Shown piece after piece: positions 1-12,059 of a stretch of DNA of 64,000 bases (position 1 is the stretch's first letter; each line of letters opens with the position of its first letter). A program made the position numbers and the translations under genes. The notes beneath the pieces are model-generated. The model was not told the origin of the DNA, searched no databases, and saw nothing but the letters and a program-made list of their open reading frames with translations. The DNA is from Tenrec ecaudatus (Eukaryota; Chordata; Mammalia; Afrosoricida; Tenrecidae): contig NC_134548.1 of the NCBI RefSeq assembly GCF_050624435.1, positions 124,017,583-124,081,582 on the forward strand. Reading direction: 5' to 3'.

Positions 1-607
1 GCACCCATATCTCCCTTAGATGTGACATTGAAGGTCTGAGCTCAGATGTCCTGGGAAAAGCAATTTTTCCTCTCATTCTTCTCAAGCAGCAGCAATTTTA
101 TCAAGGGTAGAGAAATCAAAGGAGACAATAGAGCAAGTGAAAGTAGGAGAAAATAAAAATGTAGTGTGAGAAGGGTGATGGTGACATTCAGACCTGATAC
201 ACATATTTCATAGCAAGAAACCTTTTGTTTGGGGGCTAGGACTTAGTTGTTATTTTGTTATGAAAGTAGCACATGCATATTACAAATAATTTGGAAAAAA
301 TTAAGAATAAATATAATTAAGTGCTACCCCTTTGTAGATAATTAAGCATGTCTGTGTTACCTTTCCTCTTCCCAAGCTCCATGGAACAATCTGTCACTCT
401 AGAATCAATAGATAATATTAAACTACAGATCAATTTTAATTAGGTTTGATAACCTCCCAAACCATTATTTATTTGACATTTTATAACATAAAAAGTAGCA
501 TACATGCATCATTAATAATTCTGAATACATAGGGATATAAAATAAAAAGTAAACCTTACTTTTTCCCAGATCCTAGTTTTCCTCCCCAGTGGCAATATCT
601 CTTAACA
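1..607. other. Intergenic, nothing recognised
   Basis: A+T-rich sequence downstream of NRK with no gene or repeat family I can name. Confidence 0.6.
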
Positions 608-1024
608 TTACTATCATGATCCAAATTCTACCTTACAAATCCAGCTAGACCAGAGGATATACACTGGGACAGATAGGAACTGGGAACACAGGGAATCCAG
701 CACAGATAAGCCCTTCAGGACCAGTGGTGAGAGTGTCGATACTTGGAGGGTGGAGGGAAGGTTGGGTAAGGGGGAACCGATTACAAGTATCTACATATAA
801 CCTCCTCCCCGGGGGATGGACAACAGAAAAGTGGATGAAGTGAAATGTCAGACAGTGTAAGATATGACAAAACAATAATAATTCATAAATTATCAAGGGT
901 TCATGAGGGAGGGGGGAAATGAGGAGCTGATATCAAGGGCTCAAATAGAAAGCTGTGTTAGACAGGGTTCTCTAGAGGGATAAAACCAGATTGTTGACAA
1001 TTTTATATTTATATATATTTATAA

Positions 1025-1074
<50 letters not shown>

Positions 1075-1722
1075 CTAGAAATGAACTGTTAGATTACAAG
1101 CAGATAGATATATAACACAAGAAATGAATCGTTAAATTATAAACAGATAGATAGATAGATAATACAAGAAATGAACAGTTAAATTTTAAAGCAGTACAAA
1201 TGGCTCAGTGCAACTCACTTCCATGAGAGAGTTGTGAGACACTTGCAGTCCTTCAAGTCTTGAAGGCTGCCAGGTAGCCCTCTGTAGAGAGATTCAGGCT
1301 ATCCCAGCACAAGCAGCAAACAGCAAGGAAGGTCACCAACTGTCAGTCCCCAGCTCAAGAGATGTAAATTTCAATCGTGTGGTCTTATAAGGACCTCAAC
1401 TTACAGCGACACAGTCCACAGGCTATGCATCCCACAGGTAGTGTAGCCTGTAAATTGAGGCACAGAGCAAGCAAGGCAGCCTCACATTGGTCCGATGATC
1501 AAAGAGCGAGAGACAAGAAAGGCAAGGCTCACCGAGCCATGTATTTTTCCGCCCTTAAATTAATCCCACTTGTGTTTATCAGCCAGGCTGGCACAATAAA
1601 CTATCTCAAGCAAATGTTTTGAGAATGATGGCAACAAATGTGCTTGACACAATGGATGTATGTATGTATGGATCTTGATAAGAGTTGTACAAGCCCCCAA
1701 TAAAATGATTTTTAATTATTAT
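608..1722 (+). repeat. LINE-type 3' tail, split by an insertion
   Basis: Positions 608-950 and 1607-1722 together form one 5'-truncated copy of the LINE-type family seen at 7757-9975. It carries the G-rich purine tract (903-920) and the typical end near GATAAGAGTTGTACAAGCCC, followed by a polyadenylation-like AATAAAATGA. The two halves are separated by a foreign block at about 951-1606. Confidence 0.75.
951..1606. repeat. Inserted TGTTAG repeat with TA and GATA microsatellites
   Basis: This block interrupts the LINE tail. It starts TGTTAGACAGGGTTCTCTAG, which resembles the starts of the repeats at 1919 and 11424, and contains an (AT)n tract at 1027-1069 and GATA units at 1146-1160. Its exact ends are uncertain and I see no clean target duplication. 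Confidence 0.5.
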
Positions 1723-1918
1723 GTAATATAATAAAAATAACTTCCCTATATGCATTTTTGTAGCTTGCCTTATCTTTATAATATAGCTGTGAGATCAATG
1801 GGAGAAAAATTTAATAGACCTATATGAACAGGCCAACTGATTTTTGGCAAGGTGCAAAAGCCATTCAAGGGATGAAGGATAGCATTTTTAACAAATTATG
1901 CCAGAACAATTTGGCATG

Positions 1919-2394
1919 TGTGTTAGTCTGAGTTGACTAGAGAAACAAATCCAGAGACACTCATGTGGAAAAGAAAGAGCTTTATATCATATAATAATTG
2001 TATATTAAGAAAACATCTCAGCCAAGTCCAGATCAAGGCCATAAGTCTGATATTAGCCCATATGCCCAATATAGTCTATACATTCCTCTTCAGACTCACA
2101 CAACCCATGCAATGACACCGAATTCAGGAAGATCAGAGGCCATTGGGTGGAAAATCTTGTGCATGCAGTGGCAGCGGAAGCATCTCAGTGCTAGCATGGG
2201 TCTCCATGTGGCTCCCCCAGCTCCAGGGCAGGAAGACAAGCAGAATGAGTGCCTGTGGCCTGCCTCTAGTAAGCTATTTCTCTTCACTGGCCCTCCGATT
2301 GAGGTCATCAAACTGCAACCTGATTGACAGGCTAAACTCCAACCCTTCACTTTTAATACTCTCAAGTGGACATCAGATTATATAACTACCCACA
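1919..2394 (+). repeat. TG...CA dispersed repeat, LTR-like
   Basis: A 476-bp unit starting TGTGTTAGTCTGAGTTGACT and ending ACTACCCACA. It is clearly homologous to 11424-11918 along its length. The TG...CA ends and a possible 5-bp direct repeat (GCATG/GTATG, 4 of 5) fit an LTR-like element, but no polyadenylation or promoter signal is clear. The start also resembles L1 3' ends read in antisense, so the class is open. Confidence 0.5.
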
Positions 2395-2589
2395 GTATGC
2401 ATAACCAAAAGAAAGAAATTTGACCTAAAACTTAAATGTTATACTCAATCAAACGGAAAATGGACCACTGACTTAAATGTAAAGGGAAAAATGTGACCAC
2501 AATACTGACAAGAATATGGAGACCTAGACATTATTTGCAAAGCTATAAGATGGCACAGTCATGGAACAAAACAATTACATTGTTTCTTA

Positions 2590-4850
2590 TAAAATTGAAT
2601 GTGAAATTACCATGCTGTTGTTGTTAAGATACCAGTAAGTATTTCTGACTCATAGCAACCCTATGTACAGCAGAAGGAAAAGCTGCTGGTTCTGTGGTAT
2701 TGTCACATTTTTAGAGCTACAGTGTCAATCCATCTCACTGTTTTCTACTTTTTCATTGACCCTCTCCTCTGTTCTTCTTCAGGGGTTGTACCCTCCTGAG
2801 GATATGTGCAAAGTAGATGAGACAAAGTCTTGTTAATTTGTTTCTCACCAGAATTCTCATTGTAGTTTTGACAACAGACTTGTTCATACTTCTGGAAGTT
2901 GATGGTTTACTAAATATGTTTCCCCAACACCATCATTCAAAGGCATGAATTTTCGGGTTCTCCCAAGTCACCTTTTAACTCTGAAAGCATATGAGGTAAT
3001 TGGAAATACCACGACTTGGAGCCAATGCTCCTTGATTCTCAAGGGGACATCACTTTTGGACACTATGAAGAGAGATCTTTTGCAGTAGATTTTCTCAGTA
3101 AATGCAATATATAGCTTGACGTCTCAACTGTTGTTTCTATGGGGATTGATCAACGATCCAAGTAAAATGAGGTTCTTGACAGAACTGTTCTCAGTTTATC
3201 ATGATGTTGCTTAGTGGTCCAGTTTGAGGGTATTCTTGGTTTGATTTTGTAACTGAGTCTTTGCACATTTTATTCTAATAACTTACTTTGTCTTTTCCAG
3301 TCATGCTCTGAAATATTCTTTTTCGTTTAGCCAGTTTAACCTTCAAAAACAAGTTTCAGTGTCTCCTTGTACATTCTTTTGCAAAACCATCTTATTGGCA
3401 GTTAATGCAGACATAATATTATTCAATATTTCAATAACTCCTCTTACATTTTAATCACTTTTTCTTCTATATGTTTAATCATTTTTTTCCTCTTTTCATG
3501 TATGATGCTCTTAATGTCATCCCCAAATTTGTCTGTTCTTCAGTCATTAGTGTTTGATGTGTCCAATCTAATTCTTCAAATGATTTGGATCATGCATCTG
3601 ACCTATAGACCTCTGGTTCTTTGGACTTCAACCATATTGCCTGCCAACCCTTTGAGCCATCAGAGCTTAACATTCGATCTGCTCTCCTTGGAATCATCTG
3701 CCTCTGCATCCACCAGCCATGGTTTTCTTGCTTGTATTTCTGCTTCTTGGTCTGTATTTTTGCATCCTGGTTCATCAGCCCTGGAAGGTACATGTGTAAG
3801 GAAAAGCCTCCAACTTAACATCTGACCCTATGGATTTTAACCAGACTTGTCTCTTCTGACATGCCCAAAGTATATAAGACAAAGCCTTGCCATCCTCGCT
3901 TCTAAGGAGCATACTGGTTGTACTTCTTCCAAGTCATATTGGTTTGTCCTTTTAGTAGTCCATGGTACTTTCAATATTCTTGAGCATCACAATTCAAATG
4001 CATACATTTTTCTTCATTCTTACGCAATGTCCAGCTTTCACATGTATATAAGGTAATTGGAAATACCATGGCTTGGGTCAGGCTCACCATAGTCTTCAAA
4101 AATCCTTGTTTTTCAATATTTTAAAGAGGTCTTACATAGAAGATTTATCTTCTATGAGCAGTGATTGTGGATCCAAGCAAGGAAAAATCCTTGAAAATGT
4201 AAAACTTTTCTCCATTTATCATCATGTTACCTATTGGTCCAGTGGTGAGGATTTTGGTCTTCGGTACATACATTGCATTGTACTCCATAGTGCAGGCTGC
4301 AAATCTCAATCTTTGTCTGCAAATGTATCAAGTTCTCAACTTCAGCAAGAAGGATTGTGTCATCTGCATATCATAGGTTATTAATAAGATTTCCCCCTAT
4401 TCTGATGCCACATTTTTCTTTATATAATCTAACTTCTCCCATTATTTTCTCAGAATTCAGATTGAAGAAGTATGGCGAGAGGATACAACCCTGTCACACA
4501 CCTTTCCTGATTTTAAACCCTGCAGCATTCCCTTGTTCTGTCCCACAATTGCCTCTTGATCCATGTACTAGTTCTGCATGAGCATTATCAAGTTTTCTGG
4601 AATTCCCATTCTTCTCAAGCTTATCCATTGTTTGTTAGGATCCACAGAGTCGAATGCTTGCCATAGTCAATAAAACAGAAGCAAACAAATGTCTGGTATT
4701 CTCTGATTTCAGTCAGGATATATCTGACATCAGCAATGATATCTCTTGTTCCATGTCCTCTTCTAAATCCAGCCTTAACCTCTCCCTGTCAATGTACTGC
4801 TGCAACTGTCGTTGGATGATCTTCCGCAAAACTTACCTTTACTAGGCATC
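2590..4850 (-). mobile_element. RTE-type LINE, 3' part, degenerate
   Basis: Read on the minus strand it shows the reverse transcriptase end of an RTE LINE: a TQGCILSP-like block near 4470-4500, the catalytic YADDTILLAE at 4341-4370 and a YFGHVRRDKS motif near 3844-3875, followed by a 3' untranslated part. Stops and frameshifts interrupt the frame, so it is dead. Its 3' end (about 2597-2660) contains the TATGAGTC-type sequence also found in AfroSINE tails, which suggests this LINE class mobilised those SINEs. Confidence 0.85.
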
Positions 4851-5488
4851 TAAGGTGCTACTGCTTGTTTATCCCCATATGGAGTAAAGAACAATTAAGA
4901 AAATTAAAGGTATATGGAAATAATTAGTCTAAAGGACTAATGAACCAAGAAAATATCAGCTTTCACGACCCTGAGATCAGAAGAACTAGATGATCCCTGA
5001 CTGATCATTCCAAAAGGAATCACAATATCAAGTCTTGAATTGCATGTGAGAAAACAAAATAAAACAAAACAAAACAAAAAACACGTGACAAAACTGAAAA
5101 TCATACCAACCTTACTAGTCTGATAGAAATACCAACGTTACTAGTCTGATAGAGTTTGATGGAACCCCTAAGATTATAGGTCTTAGACTTTCAGCATCTA
5201 GAAATTAACTCACTTCCGTGACCCAAGTCTCAGCCAAACAATTGAGAGGTCTACAATGTGAACAATAATACTGGGGAAATCAGCACTCCTCAGAATAATC
5301 AACAATCAATTTAGTACGAGTGGAAGAGGAATGGAGATAGGAATCCGAGAGAATAAGTGGGAGAAGTAATAATACATTTTACATATTGTAATCAGTAACA
5401 TGAGACAAAGTATGTATGAATTTTTAAATGAAAATCAGATGTGTTTTATAATCCTTCACTTAAGTTGACAATAATAAGTTTTAAAATA
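4851..5488. other. Intergenic, nothing recognised
   Basis: A+T-rich, with an A-rich AAAAC-type tract near 5050-5080. No gene or known repeat seen. Confidence 0.55.
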
Positions 5489-5615
5489 AAGAAACCCAAA
5501 TCAAACCCACTGCCACTGAGCCAGTTCTGACTTATATTCACCTTACTGAGCAGAGCAGAACTGTTCCCTAGGGTTCAGAAGAAGCAAATCTTTATGCAAA
5601 CAGACCGCTTTATTA
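5489..5615 (-). repeat. AfroSINE 3' fragment
   Basis: Antisense SINE tail: CACTGCCACTGAGCCAGTTC followed by a diverged block. Truncated. Confidence 0.6.
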
Positions 5616-6423
5616 CCACTAACCACCCCCCCCAAATGAAACAAAAAGAACGAAAAGAAACAGAATTTTTCGATGAAAGGGGGAGGAGGAAGATGTAATG
5701 TTCAGAGACTGATGTCATAGACTGGTTGTGTAATATCATACTAGTTCTCTCATTAATTTATGAGATGAACAAAGTATTAGACATATTTTCATTTTACATG
5801 ACAGAAATGATTTTATGTTCAGCTAAGGGTTCCAATAAAACTTCATATCTTGGGAAGCATACCCAAGGAACTGTTTAATCCCAGAAACATCTCTTCTTGC
5901 TTCCAGAGTGAATCAAATGATAATGCAAATCAACTATATTGACATTCTGTTTTTTTCAATTTCCTCTCTTCTATACTAATTCAGTTTGTGTTTACATCTT
6001 AGAGTCTGGTTTTAGTATAAGGACAAATTATTCTCCATGGATGTTAGCAATGATTGAGGATTTCGTTTCATACATAGTCTGATCATTTGATGATCCCTGT
6101 CCTGTGAATGATGGAGATGTGTTCTCTGTTTGATGAGAGATAAGAGACAATTTGGTATATTAATCTTATTGTTTATTTTATTCACCTGTGTTTGAATCCA
6201 AATCAATTAGGAAGTTCATGCCAACTATGAAGGAGAACAGTGATCTGAGATCTGGAACAGCGAGAACAATTTTTTCCTGCTTTTATTTTTCACTTTGTGA
6301 CTAAAGCTGTAGAACTAAAGCTATCAGCTTTCTGTGCATCTCTATGTCAGAACATCCATAATTCAGAGAGAGGTATTTATCTATCAGTGTGATAATGAAA
6401 TATTTTCTTACTGTTAGAGGGCT
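5616..6423. other. Intergenic, nothing recognised
   Basis: A+T-rich sequence. A 64-codon open frame on the minus strand at 6012-6206 has no recognisable content. Confidence 0.55.
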
Positions 6424-6626
6424 TAAAGGAGCCCTCATGGCCTAGTGGTACAGCTGTGCTGCTACCCACAAGGTCGGCATTTCAAAACCACCAGTTGTCC
6501 ATTGGGAGACAGATGGAGCTTTCTACTCCTATAAATAGAGTTACAGTCTCAGAAAGCCACACACATCTACCCTACCTACAGGGTCACTATGAGTTGGAGT
6601 CAACTTGCTGGCAGTGAGTGAGAGGG
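6424..6626 (+). repeat. AfroSINE, full length
   Basis: A near full-length copy: tRNA-like head (GAGCCCTCATGGCCTAGTGG, then an A-box/B-box-like part), the body with AGAGTTACAGTCTCAGAAA and the tail GGGTCACTATGAGTTGGAGT. It is followed by a TATC/TA simple repeat (6640-6674). Confidence 0.85.
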
Positions 6627-6639
6627 CTTAAATAAATGT

Positions 6640-6674
6640 ATATATCTATATCTATCTATCTATATATATATATA
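6640..6674. repeat. TATC/TA microsatellite
   Basis: Short tetranucleotide and dinucleotide tract directly after a SINE tail, a usual place for such repeats to grow. Confidence 0.85.
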
Positions 6675-7029
6675 GCGAGAGAGAATATTACTCAAATTAA
6701 AGGAGCTGTATCTGATTTATGGAGGTAAATATTTCTAAAATTTACAAAAAATGAAAGGAATAATTTAGCAATACTTCAAATGTGGTAGGCTCTTAAGAAA
6801 TAAAACCCCTTTTTACAGAAACTTTTTCAGAAGGAGTTTAGAAATCCAAGTTTATACAGTAAGATACATACTTGTCAAACCAGCTAAACATAAATAACTC
6901 CCTGTTTTCTGTACTATTTGAGAGCTAAGTGTAATAAGAAGGAACATTGTGGTTGTTCAAGATACAATTTGACTTGGTTTTATTAAGAAGAAATTATTTA
7001 ATCTGACATTCTTACAGGCTTTCGCATCA

Positions 7030-7255
7030 AATAAGAGGGCATTACCCTGGTTGCTCAATGATAAAAGCACTGGGCAGGTAACCCAAAGATTGGTGGCTTA
7101 CATCCATCAGCCACTCTGCATGAGAGAACTGCAGTAATAAGCTTCAGTAACAATTGCTCCTCCAAACAAATTCTGGGTGGCAGTGCTGCTGTCCTGCAGG
7201 TCACTATGAATCTGAATGGACTCCCTGGCAACTGGTCCTCACACCTCATGTTTAA
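7030..7255 (+). repeat. AfroSINE, diverged
   Basis: An older copy with recognisable order: tRNA-like head with GGGCAGGTAACCCAAAG, a mid-part and the tail GGTCACTATGAATCTGAATG. Confidence 0.65.
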
Positions 7256-7756
7256 GATGATGAGAAATGGAGATTGGTTTTCAACTCAATTGAATAATGA
7301 TTTTGACATTTTATGTATCAGCATAGATTATCTTTTGTATATTTTGAAACATAAGGCTGGTTTTCAAGAATTTTAGATAACTTGAAATCTTGGGCTGATA
7401 TTAGACTGAGGAAATGAGAAATTCTTTGATGCCTATCTATATAAATTTGAAGCAATCAACATGCTGAAACATTGGCTAATACAAATAATTTTAAGTTATG
7501 CTTAGTTTTTGCCTCTTATATATAAACTATGACTCTGGGTCACTAATGAATCAGGATTGGGCTAATTTTTACTACAGTAAGACAGTGTAAAAGAATTTTG
7601 TGTAGGTGTAGAATGTGTTTTGTTTGAACACAAGTTTTACTGGTCTACTAAAATGTTTATTTTATCAATTCTAAATTTCCTCCATCCCTCCCAGTTTTGT
7701 CTGGAATGTTACAGATTTCACTTATAAATCATAATCATGAGTGGTTAGTGGTTTTT
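7256..7756. other. Intergenic, nothing recognised
   Basis: A+T-rich, no gene or repeat identified. Confidence 0.55.
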
Positions 7757-9975
7757 GAAAATCATTTTATTGGGGGCTCATACAATTCTCATCACAATCC
7801 ACACATACATCAATTGTATAAAGCACATTTGTACATTCGTTAGCCTCATCATTCTCAAAACACTTGCTTACCACCTAAGCCCGTGGCAGCAGCTCATCAT
7901 TTCTCCCCTCCCTCCCCGCTTCCCCCTCCCTCATGAGCCCTTGATAATTTATAAATTATTATTTTGTCATATCTTACACTTTCAGACGTCTCCCTTCACC
8001 CACTTTTCTGTTGTCTGTCCCCCAGGGAAGAGGTTATATGTAGATCCTTGTAATCGGTTCCTCTTTTCTACCCCACCTTCCCTCCACCCTCCTGGTATCG
8101 CCACTCTCACCATTGGTCCTAAAGGGATCATCTCTCCTGGATTCCCTGTGTTTCCAGTTCCTATCTGCAGTGTATATCCTCTGGTTCAGCAAGATTTATA
8201 AAGTAGAATTGAGATCATGAAAGTGGGTGGGGAGGAAGCATTTAGGAACTAGAGGAAAGTTGTATGTTTCATCATTGCTACCTACACCCTGACTGCCTCC
8301 TTTCCTCCTGGCAACCCTTCCATAGGGGATGCCCAGTTGCCTATAGATGGGCTTTGGGTCCCCACCCCGCACACGCCCTCATTGACAATGATGATTTTTT
8401 GTTCTTTGATGCCTGATACTTCATCCCTTCAACACCTGTGATCACACAGGGTGGTATGCTTCTTTCATGTGGACTTTGTTGCTTCTGAGCTAGATGGCCG
8501 CTTGCTTACATTCAAGCCTTTAAGATCCCAGCCGCTATATCTTTTGATAGACATGCACCATCAGTTTTCTTCACCACATTTGCTTATGCACCCATTTGTC
8601 TTCAGTGATCATATCAGGGAAGTGAGCACACAATGATATGATTTTTTTGTTCTTGGATGCCTGATAACTGATCCCTTCTACACGTCCTGATCACACAGAC
8701 TGGTTGCTTCTTCCATGTGGACTTTGTTACTTCTGAGCTAGATGGCCATTTGTTTAAATTCAAGTCATTAAGACCCCAGACACTATATCTTCTGATAGCC
8801 AGGTTCCATCAGCTTTCTTAACCACATTTGCTTATGCACCCACTTTGTCTTCAGCGATCATGTCAGGAAGATGAGCATCATGGAATGCCAGTTTAATAGA
8901 ACAAAGTATTTTTGCATTGAGGGAGTACTTGAGTGGAGGCCCAATGTCCATCTGCTACCTTAATACTGAACCTATAAATATATGCATATAAATCTATTTC
9001 CCCATCCTCATATATAAATGTATTTACATAGGTACATGCCTTTATTTAGACCTCTATAAATGTCCTTTACCTTCTAGCTCTTTCCTCTATTGCCTTTTAC
9101 TTTCCTCTTGTCCCACTATCATGCTCAGTCTTCATTTGGGTTTCAGTAATTCCTCTTAGTTACATTACCCTTGGTCACTCCCTACCAGGCCTCCTACACC
9201 TTCCTCACCACAGATTTGGATCACTTGTTTTTCCCTTGTCCCTGGGTTTGTTAACACCATTTCCTTTCCCCCACCACCCCTTCTCCTATGTTCCCCTGAA
9301 ACTGTCTGTCCCATTGTATTCTCCTCCTTATTGTTCATCCAGCCTATCTTATTTAGACAGACCTGCAGAGATAGTAACATGCACAAAAACAAGACAGAGC
9401 AAAACAAAGCAACAAAAGAAAAGAAAACAACAAAAAGCCAATGACAAAACAAACAACACCACACCAACCAAAAAAGAAAAGCTTGCAGTTAGTTCAAGGA
9501 CTGTTTGTTGGTCTTTGAAGTGTTTTCCGGTCAAGTCTGATGGGGTGACAAGACCTGGCCCCAAAGGCTATTTTTGGTATTCCCTGGGGACTTCTTTGCT
9601 CTGTTCCCCTTGCTGTTCTCTTGCACACCTTTCGCATTTTGCCTTGGTGTGGTGGGATCAGATCTGGTGCAATTCCAACACTGTGTCTCCAGTGTTGTCC
9701 CCTGTAGGGTTATGGGTCAGTGAGGGATATCTTGTCTCATAGTGGGGCCAGCCATGTCGTCCTCTCTGTGGACTGGCTGCTATGAGCAGAAATATCATCA
9801 TCAAGGCTTGGTGGGGCAGGATGTGCTGCACTCTCTCTTTGTCCCCCTTTATTTGCTCCCGTTTGCTCTGATCAGACATGTCCCTCTCCCGGAGTTGCAG
9901 CTTCAGTGCTGTCCTCTGAAATAAATTCTTCTGGGGGAGGGGAAGCTATCCAAGTAGTTGGGATTGGGGCCAGCC
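7757..9975 (-). mobile_element. Long 5'-truncated LINE-type repeat (2.2 kb)
   Basis: The longest copy in the window of a family that recurs at least nine times with a shared 3' end and variable 5' ends, which is the mark of target-primed LINE insertion. Its 3' end is at 7757 (minus strand: CTCATACAATTC in antisense form). It contains a G-rich purine tract (complement of 7905-7935), as L1 3'UTRs do, and no protein-coding frame. An internal unit of about 245 bp is tandemly duplicated (8395-8640 and 8641-8890). I favour the 3'UTR of an afrotherian L1 lineage, but another LINE class is possible. Confidence 0.7.
8395..8890 (-). repeat. Tandem duplicated internal unit of the LINE-type repeat
   Basis: Two units of about 245 bp share the order ACATTTGCTTATGCACCCA, TTGTCTTCAG, GAGCTAGATGGCC and CATGTGGACTTTGTT. 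The same two-unit arrangement is seen in the copy at 12973-14364 (13320-13500 and 13500-13700), so it belongs to the family rather than to this insertion. Confidence 0.75.
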
Positions 9976-11423
9976 CTTCAGACCTCTGGAGTGGCTTGTG
10001 TTTTATTGAGCGCAATAGATACAGAGAAATGCATAATCACAGAGAATGTGTTCTTCTTTTCAAGAGAAACATGATATAATTTTATGCTATTATGTCAACT
10101 GTACCAAAATATGAGAGAGAATAGTAAAGAACAAAATTTGAATGTTGATTGCAATTTCTGGACTGTTTGAGGAAAATTAATTTTACTTCATTTGATTTAT
10201 AGCACCCTAGTCTGAAGAGAAGCTATGAAATGTTTCAATCTTGGCAAAGTCCTCTAATTTACAAAGTAATTATTTTTAAAAAGAAGTATGAGTCCTTTAC
10301 TGCCAAATATTATATTAATTCAAAACCAAAACTTGGCATTATTTTTGTTAAAATGACAACTTAATCTTAGAGTTACTATGAAGGGATAGTAAAATAATAT
10401 TTTTCACTTTAAGTATAATCTGTGTGGATAGTGGGAGTCTGTATTTTACTAGAATAATTTTCTGTATGCTATGTTAGCTTTATCAAATCCTAGATTATTT
10501 TTAAAAATGAATAAAGTTCATCACTTGAGAATGTGCTACATTTCTGTACAATCATATTATCTGCTTCATTCTTTATTTTAAAATATTTAATTGTCACTTT
10601 GATTCAATAGGTAATAAATTATTACTTCTCAGCCACTTATTGTTCTATCTGAATTTCTTTTAATAACCTCTTGGATTTTGGTTCTTGAGATTAAATACTA
10701 ACTTTAGTAAAATACAATTAACATATCATGATATCTTTTGCAACTAAAATTATCTTTGAGATTGCCCAGACGGCCTATGGAAAACCACAGAGATTTGATC
10801 TTCAACCTTGTTAAAAGAGAAATGCTGTGAGTAATTAGGTTTGTTTGGCATATTTCTTATTTCTTAATTAGTTTTAAAATATTGTAGAAGCTTCATGGAA
10901 AAAGGTGTCAAATTATATGAGAAACTCATCATTTTCTAGGCTAAATTTGTTTAAGTAAAATGGTATTAAATGTCTCAGAAACAATATGCTTTATGAGAAA
11001 GCCTATGAGATTTGGGTAGCCCTACAAATCCAAAACCAACCAAAACTTATGAAAAAGTTGTGAATTACTTTTGTTCTCCAATAGAAATTATTACTCTCCT
11101 CCAGACTAGCACTTCTGGTGGCTGTAATAAATTACATATAGGCTCTCAGACTCATAATTTAATAATTTTCTATTTTTAGTTGCTTGGGGACAGAGGCTGA
11201 CCTCTGGCTTTGCAAGAAGGGAAAAGTAAAGAATCACTATCATCAGCAAAGACTAAATCCTATGAGGCATGGGTTAGGCATGCGTGTATACTCTAGACTT
11301 CTTAACATTTATGGTGCCAAGAAATAAAACCACACTTACACCCTTTCCTTCTCTACTGGGTTCATTGATTCATTGCAACGGCTACCCAGTACGTAAAACC
11401 TATAGTCACAATGATAGTGCTGA
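9976..11423. other. Intergenic, nothing recognised
   Basis: About 1.4 kb of A+T-rich sequence without a recognisable gene or repeat. Confidence 0.6.
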
Positions 11424-11918
11424 TGTGTTAGTTTGGGTAGACTAGAGAAACAAATTCATAGACACTCATATGTGTATAAGAAAGAGGTTTATATACAAGA
11501 GCAATTGAATATTGAGAAAACATCCCAGCCCAGTCCAGATCAAGTCCTTAAGTCCGATATTAGCCCATATGTCTGATACCAATCTCTAAAGTCCTCTTCT
11601 GACTCATGCAATACATGCAATGATGCTGAATACAGATAGCTCACAAGCCAGTTGGTGGAAAGTCATGTGGATTCAGTGGCAGTGGAAGCATCTCAGCGCT
11701 GTCAGGGGTCTCCACGTGGCTCCTTCCGCTCCAAGGCTCTAGTGTAGCTCCATGTGGCTTGTCAACAAGAATGTCTCATAGGGAGTATATCTGTGTCCCA
11801 CTTCCAGTGAGCTATTTATCTCCGTACCACCTCCAACTCAGGTCAGTAAGCTGCAACTTTATTAACCATCTAGACTCCACCCCTCCACAAGTTGACACCA
11901 GACTATGAAACTACTGCA
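11424..11918 (+). repeat. TG...CA dispersed repeat, second copy
   Basis: Homologous to 1919-2394 over nearly its whole length (shared CCCAGTCCAGATCAAG-type, GCATCTCAG, TCTCCACGTGGCTC and AGTTGACACCAGA parts). It ends in CTACTGCA. It has an extra block near 11735-11800 that the other copy lacks. No clear target duplication. Confidence 0.55.
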
Positions 11919-12059
11919 GTTTATTGAAGAAGTCAACCAGTTATTATTCAGGTTCAGAAATTCTCAGGATCCTGTTCTTCCAGTCAAGACAGACAATCAA
12001 GCCTGATTCTCCCAGTACCATCTAATTCTTCTAATCTCAGGATAGATACGGTCATGTTT

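Noticed and set aside
6424-6500. tRNA gene
   Set aside because: The tRNA-like head belongs to a SINE with body and tail. The cloverleaf is not kept, and the same structure recurs about two dozen times.
7755-9742. Open frames of 148 and 168 codons as genes
   Set aside because: They lie wholly in the 2.2-kb LINE-type repeat, whose other copies break these frames.
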